Origin: Alopecurus myosuroides | Taxonomy: Eukaryota > Streptophyta > Magnoliopsida > Poales > Poaceae | Assembly (NCBI GenBank): GCA_028641055.1 | Contig: CM054062.1 | Span: 135,202,682-135,266,681 of the forward strand | Direction: 5' to 3' | Length of the DNA stretch: 64,000 bases | Part shown: in pieces, positions 61,215 through 64,000 of the stretch | How the letters are laid out: every line of letters begins with the position of its first letter | Position numbering within the stretch: position 1 is the first letter of the stretch | Notes under the pieces: generated by a model | What the model was told of the DNA's origin: nothing | Database searches by the model: none | What the model saw: the letters and a program-made list of their open reading frames with translations, nothing else | Position numbers and translations under genes: made by a program

Positions 61215-63944
61215 CTATTTCTCCGCCAACCCGGAGCCAATGATGGCTACGCGGTCGGGGAACTCGGGGTCGACCTGGACCTTCTTCGTCTCCTTGGCAG
61301 CCTGAAAAGCAGTGCCGTGCTGGGTACTCGGCACACCTTGCGCGCCAGCTTGCGCGGATTGCGCCATAGCTACCACCTCATACATCTTCTTTTTCTCGGC
61401 AGCGATCACCATCGACTCCGCCAACTGGGAGCTAGCAGAGGCACACTCCATGGACTTCTTGTAATCTCCAGAGATGGTAATGATACCATTGGGACCAGGG
61501 ATCTTCATCTTCAGATATGCAACATGGGTAGAGGCCATGAACTTGCTCAGAGCAGGCCTGCCGAGTAGAGCATGGTAAGGACTCTGATGGTCCACCACCT
61601 CGAACTGCAGGCGCTCTGTGCGGCAGTTATCCCTGGTGCCGAATAGCACATCGATCCACACTCGGCCAATCGGGTTGCACGAGATCCCGGGCACAATGCC
61701 ATGGAAGGTGGTCTTGCTAGGCAGCATCATGTTCTCGGCCAGGCCAAGCTTCTCGAGTGTGTCCTTGTACACAATGTTGATGCTGCTGCCGTTGTCGATT
61801 AGCACCTTGCTGAACCTCACATTCTTCTCGGGGCCCAGGAAGGTAGGATCCAGCACCAAGGCATAGCTACCCGGATTGGGCATCACCTTGGGATGATCTG
61901 CTCGGGTCCACCTGATCTCCTGGTCACACCAATACATGTAGTGAGGGACAGCAGGAATCACTGCATTGACCTCCATGGCCCGCCTGTGCTGTGATTGCTT
62001 GTCGACTGGCTCAGAAGTGAAGATCATGTAACTCTCGTGGTGCTCTTGGTACTGATTGGAGCCTCCGCCCCCATTGTTGCCGCTGTTGTTGTTGCCCTGG
62101 TAGTTGTTGTTGTTGCCTCTGTTGTTGTTGTTGCGGTTGTAGTAGTTGTTGTTGTTGTTGCGGTATCTCTCATTGTTGAAGTTCTGGTTGGCTCCTAAAG
62201 CCACTTGGTTCACATTCTCTCTTCTCGGGTACACTGGCGGCCGAGCTGCGGGTGCGCGGGTAGGCTGCACATTGGCATTGGCTGCTGGCAGAGGAGGAGG
62301 AGGAGGCAAGCCATCACTCTTGATCGCCTCCCACCATTCGCACTGCCGAGTAGTGTGGTTGGCAGGCCTCGAGGGGTGGTGAGTGTGAAAACTGCATGTG
62401 CCATCCTTCATGTCATCAAAGACAAACTTCTTCGGCTGCTCGGAGTTCCCGCTACCCGACTGAGAGGTGCGAAATGGCTTCTTGTTGCCTTGGCCCTGGT
62501 TCTGGTTCTGCCCGTAGGCTCCAGCAGGTTTTTGCCTCTGGCTGCCACCAGCTCCAACAGTCACTGCATTCACCTCCTCAGGATCATACGGATTATCTAC
62601 TCGGCGCTTGTTGCGGAACTCGTTGCACTTGCTGTTGCTGAAGTTTCTTCTCGGCTCAGAGGAGTCCATCAGTGGCTGAGTGGGATCACCAAGTGCGTAC
62701 TGATCCGCAATCTTGATGGTCTCCGCCAGAGTGTTCGGCATCTCCCTCTGCAATCTCTGCCACAACATACTGCCATGTCTGCATCCCTGCGCAAACCAAG
62801 TAATGGCCTGTGCCTCATTCACACCCTCACAGGTGTTCCTCAATGTGCTCCACCGAGTAAGATACTCGCGGTCTGTCTCATCTTCTCGCTGCCTGCAAGC
62901 TGACAGCTGCTGTGGCCTATTCGGCCTCTTGTACGTGCTGGTGAAGTTGCTGATGAAGGCATCCGAGAAGTCCAGCCAGCAGTTAATGCTGTTCTTGGGC
63001 AAGTTGTTGAGCCAAGTGCGAGCTGGACCCTCTAGCATCTGCGGAACATAGCGCACGGCCCATCTTCTGTTGCCATTCGCGATATGAACCGCGGTGACAT
63101 AGTCATTGAGCCAATCTTCAGGCTTGGTGCTGCCATTGTAGCTCTTGGTGCCTCTTGCAAGCTGGAAGTTCTTCACGGACGGCTCGTTCATGATACGCGG
63201 GCCAAAGCACTCGGGGCCGGGAGGACCCGTGCTTTCCAGCCGCGCCGACAAGCTGATCCGGTCCAACTGATGCCTCGCATCTCCAGGCGCCAGCATGCGC
63301 TCGCCAACACGGTCATGTACATCATAACCCGCCATCTCCATGGCCGAGTAGCCATCATCATACCTGTCCACCTGCACAGCTGCAGGCTGCTCCACCGGGT
63401 TGGCGACTGGTGCCACTGCGCGCGGCTGCTGCCTCTGCCGAGTAGGCTGAGCTGCGGGTTGCCGAGAAGGACCTGGACGCGCAGCATCTCGGGCACGGCT
63501 TTGAGCTTGGTGGGCTTGAGAGCCTGCTCTTGCAGCGTTGTGTTCCTGCCCGGGCTGCTGCGGCACAGCAAGCTGTCTCGCGGCAGCAGCCGAGTCATAC
63601 ACCTGCATTTGCCTGTCTCTGCCTGAACGCCCGCTGCAGCTCTTCTCGCGGCTGGGATGCGGAGACGAGGCCTGATCGTTAGATCTAGCCGCGTGCGAGT
63701 GAACCACCTGCGAAGCCCCAGCACCCGGGTTGGCCTTCCGAAACTCCTCATTCTGCCTAGCAGCCTCCAACACCAACTCGTTGAGCCTTTCCTGCTGCCT
63801 AAGACGCGCATCGCCATCTAGGCGAGGCAACTCGGCAGCTACAGCCTCTGCAGCTCTAAGTGTCTTGGCGGGTGTGCTATATCTGGGCCTGGTGGAGGTG
63901 TTTGCGGTGGCGGACTGAGCAGGAGCCTCTACAACTGTCGCCAT
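61215..63944 (-). CDS. Tat-D gag and protease
   Basis: 909-codon frame from ATG 63944. An Ala/Arg/Gln-rich N-terminus with a likely helix (residues 30-70) is followed by the capsid-like gag domain about 255-420 (YNGSTKPEDWLNDY, ARTWLNNLPKNSI, REYLTRWSTLRN), a Cys-His motif C517-x2-H520-x9-H530-x4-C535, a Pro-rich stretch, an Asn-rich tract 591-625, and the protease with IDNGSSIN (Asp 717) and FHGIVPG. It ends at TAG, which appears to be a mutated sense codon because pol continues in the same frame. Intact Tat gag-pol is normally one frame, so this is the first part of a broken polyprotein. Gag forms the particle; protease cleaves it. Confidence 0.9.
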   Translation of the reverse strand: MATVVEAPAQSATANTSTRPRYSTPAKTLRAAEAVAAELPRLDGDARLRQQERLNELVLEAARQNEEFRKANPGAGASQVVHSHAARSNDQASSPHPSREKSCSGRSGRDRQMQVYDSAAAARQLAVPQQPGQEHNAARAGSQAHQAQSRARDAARPGPSRQPAAQPTRQRQQPRAVAPVANPVEQPAAVQVDRYDDGYSAMEMAGYDVHDRVGERMLAPGDARHQLDRISLSARLESTGPPGPECFGPRIMNEPSVKNFQLARGTKSYNGSTKPEDWLNDYVTAVHIANGNRRWAVRYVPQMLEGPARTWLNNLPKNSINCWLDFSDAFISNFTSTYKRPNRPQQLSACRQREDETDREYLTRWSTLRNTCEGVNEAQAITWFAQGCRHGSMLWQRLQREMPNTLAETIKIADQYALGDPTQPLMDSSEPRRNFSNSKCNEFRNKRRVDNPYDPEEVNAVTVGAGGSQRQKPAGAYGQNQNQGQGNKKPFRTSQSGSGNSEQPKKFVFDDMKDGTCSFHTHHPSRPANHTTRQCEWWEAIKSDGLPPPPPLPAANANVQPTRAPAARPPVYPRRENVNQVALGANQNFNNERYRNNNNNYYNRNNNNRGNNNNYQGNNNSGNNGGGGSNQYQEHHESYMIFTSEPVDKQSQHRRAMEVNAVIPAVPHYMYWCDQEIRWTRADHPKVMPNPGSYALVLDPTFLGPEKNVRFSKVLIDNGSSINIVYKDTLEKLGLAENMMLPSKTTFHGIVPGISCNPIGRVWIDVLFGTRDNCRTERLQFEVVDHQSPYHALLGRPALSKFMASTHVAYLKMKIPGPNGIITISGDYKKSMECASASSQLAESMVIAAEKKKMYEVVAMAQSAQAGAQGVPSTQHGTAFQAAKETKKVQVDPEFPDRVAIIGSGLAEK
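62040..62175. repeat. GTT-rich trinucleotide run
   Basis: Imperfect (GTT)n with GCC interruptions. On the minus strand it codes for the Asn-rich tract of gag. Confidence 0.85.
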
Positions 63945-64000
63945 CTCGGCGCCAAGGTTGCGCCGAGTGGCACCTACTCTGCTAGGCCTCCTAGCAACTG
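63945..64000 (-). other. Tat-D leader
   Basis: Short leader before the gag ATG. It contains TTGGCGCC next to the start codon (63946-63955), but no LTR end is adjacent, so the true primer site is probably beyond the window. Confidence 0.5.

Larger units (their letters stand above)
50557..64000 (-). mobile_element. Tat-D, nearly intact Tat-type element
   Basis: More than 13.4 kb on the minus strand, running past the window. Order on its own strand: (5' LTR outside), gag-protease, RT, two RNase H domains, integrase, short spacer, antisense gene, polypurine tract, 3' LTR. Only two stops break gag-pol and one breaks the antisense gene. Inserted in the right LTR of Del-N; the five bases before it are GTTCC, the expected target duplication. 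Confidence 0.9.

Noticed and set aside
63188..63817. 209-codon minus-strand frame
   Set aside because: Same strand as gag in another frame; the 909-codon frame is the real one.
63943..63956. TTGGCGCC as the Tat-D primer binding site
   Set aside because: No LTR terminus CCACGACA lies next to it, and it overlaps the gag start region; the true site is probably beyond 64000.

Overview
The window is intergenic DNA from a large-genome grass, most likely a pooid of the Triticeae type. It consists almost entirely of nested, mutually interrupting LTR retrotransposons, and I see no host gene, tRNA or rRNA. The taxonomic guess rests on recalled LTR hallmarks: Athila-type LTRs starting TGATACGTC, a Del/Tekay-type LTR starting TGTAACATCCC with an initiator-Met primer site, and Tat-lineage Ty3/gypsy elements with a TTGGCGCC primer site. 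It is an inference, not a database match.

Layout, left to right. 1-220: LTR end of the Tat-B family. 290-6010 (+): Tat-A, a decayed Tat element with integrase, 3' spacer and LTR, split by a perfect solo Athila LTR (2217-3588, TSD CTCCC). 6011-8288 (-): 5' end of an Athila element (gag remnant, primer site, LTR). 8289-9450: AT-rich LTR-like sequence. 9451-11579 and 24622-25689: two pieces of a Del/Tekay-like LTR region split by Tat-B. 11580-24621 (-): Tat-B, a 13-kb element with both LTRs but heavily mutated gag-pol. 25690-32480 (+): 5'-truncated Athila with pol, post-pol region and 3' LTR. 32481-33694: fragments of an Athila LTR and a Copia-like LTR. 33695-38452 (-): Tat-C, same family as Tat-A. 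38453-38755: start of another Athila LTR. 38756-50556 (-): Del-N, a non-autonomous element with 5.9-kb LTRs around a 1.8-kb non-coding internal domain. 50557-64000 (-): Tat-D, a nearly intact Tat element inserted in the right LTR of Del-N and running off the window.

The most striking biology is in the Tat elements. Each carries, between pol and the 3' LTR, a gene on the strand opposite to gag-pol; Tat-A, Tat-B and Tat-D show a TATA box for it. In Tat-D it can be modelled as eight exons with GT-AG introns whose phases all fit (1315 codons, one internal stop). Tat-B has a decayed relative. Tat-A and Tat-C instead carry an antisense ORF that looks like a plant B3 DNA-binding domain with an acidic tail. 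The Tat pol also contains two RNase H domains in series before the integrase.

At a finer scale, Tat-D is saturated with the octamer CCGAGTAG (or its complement) in LTR, introns, exons and pol alike. Its pol linker contains an 8-unit 21-bp minisatellite resembling its own polypurine tract. Tat-B shows a parallel enrichment for CCGGGT and an 80-bp repeat of polypurine-like tracts.
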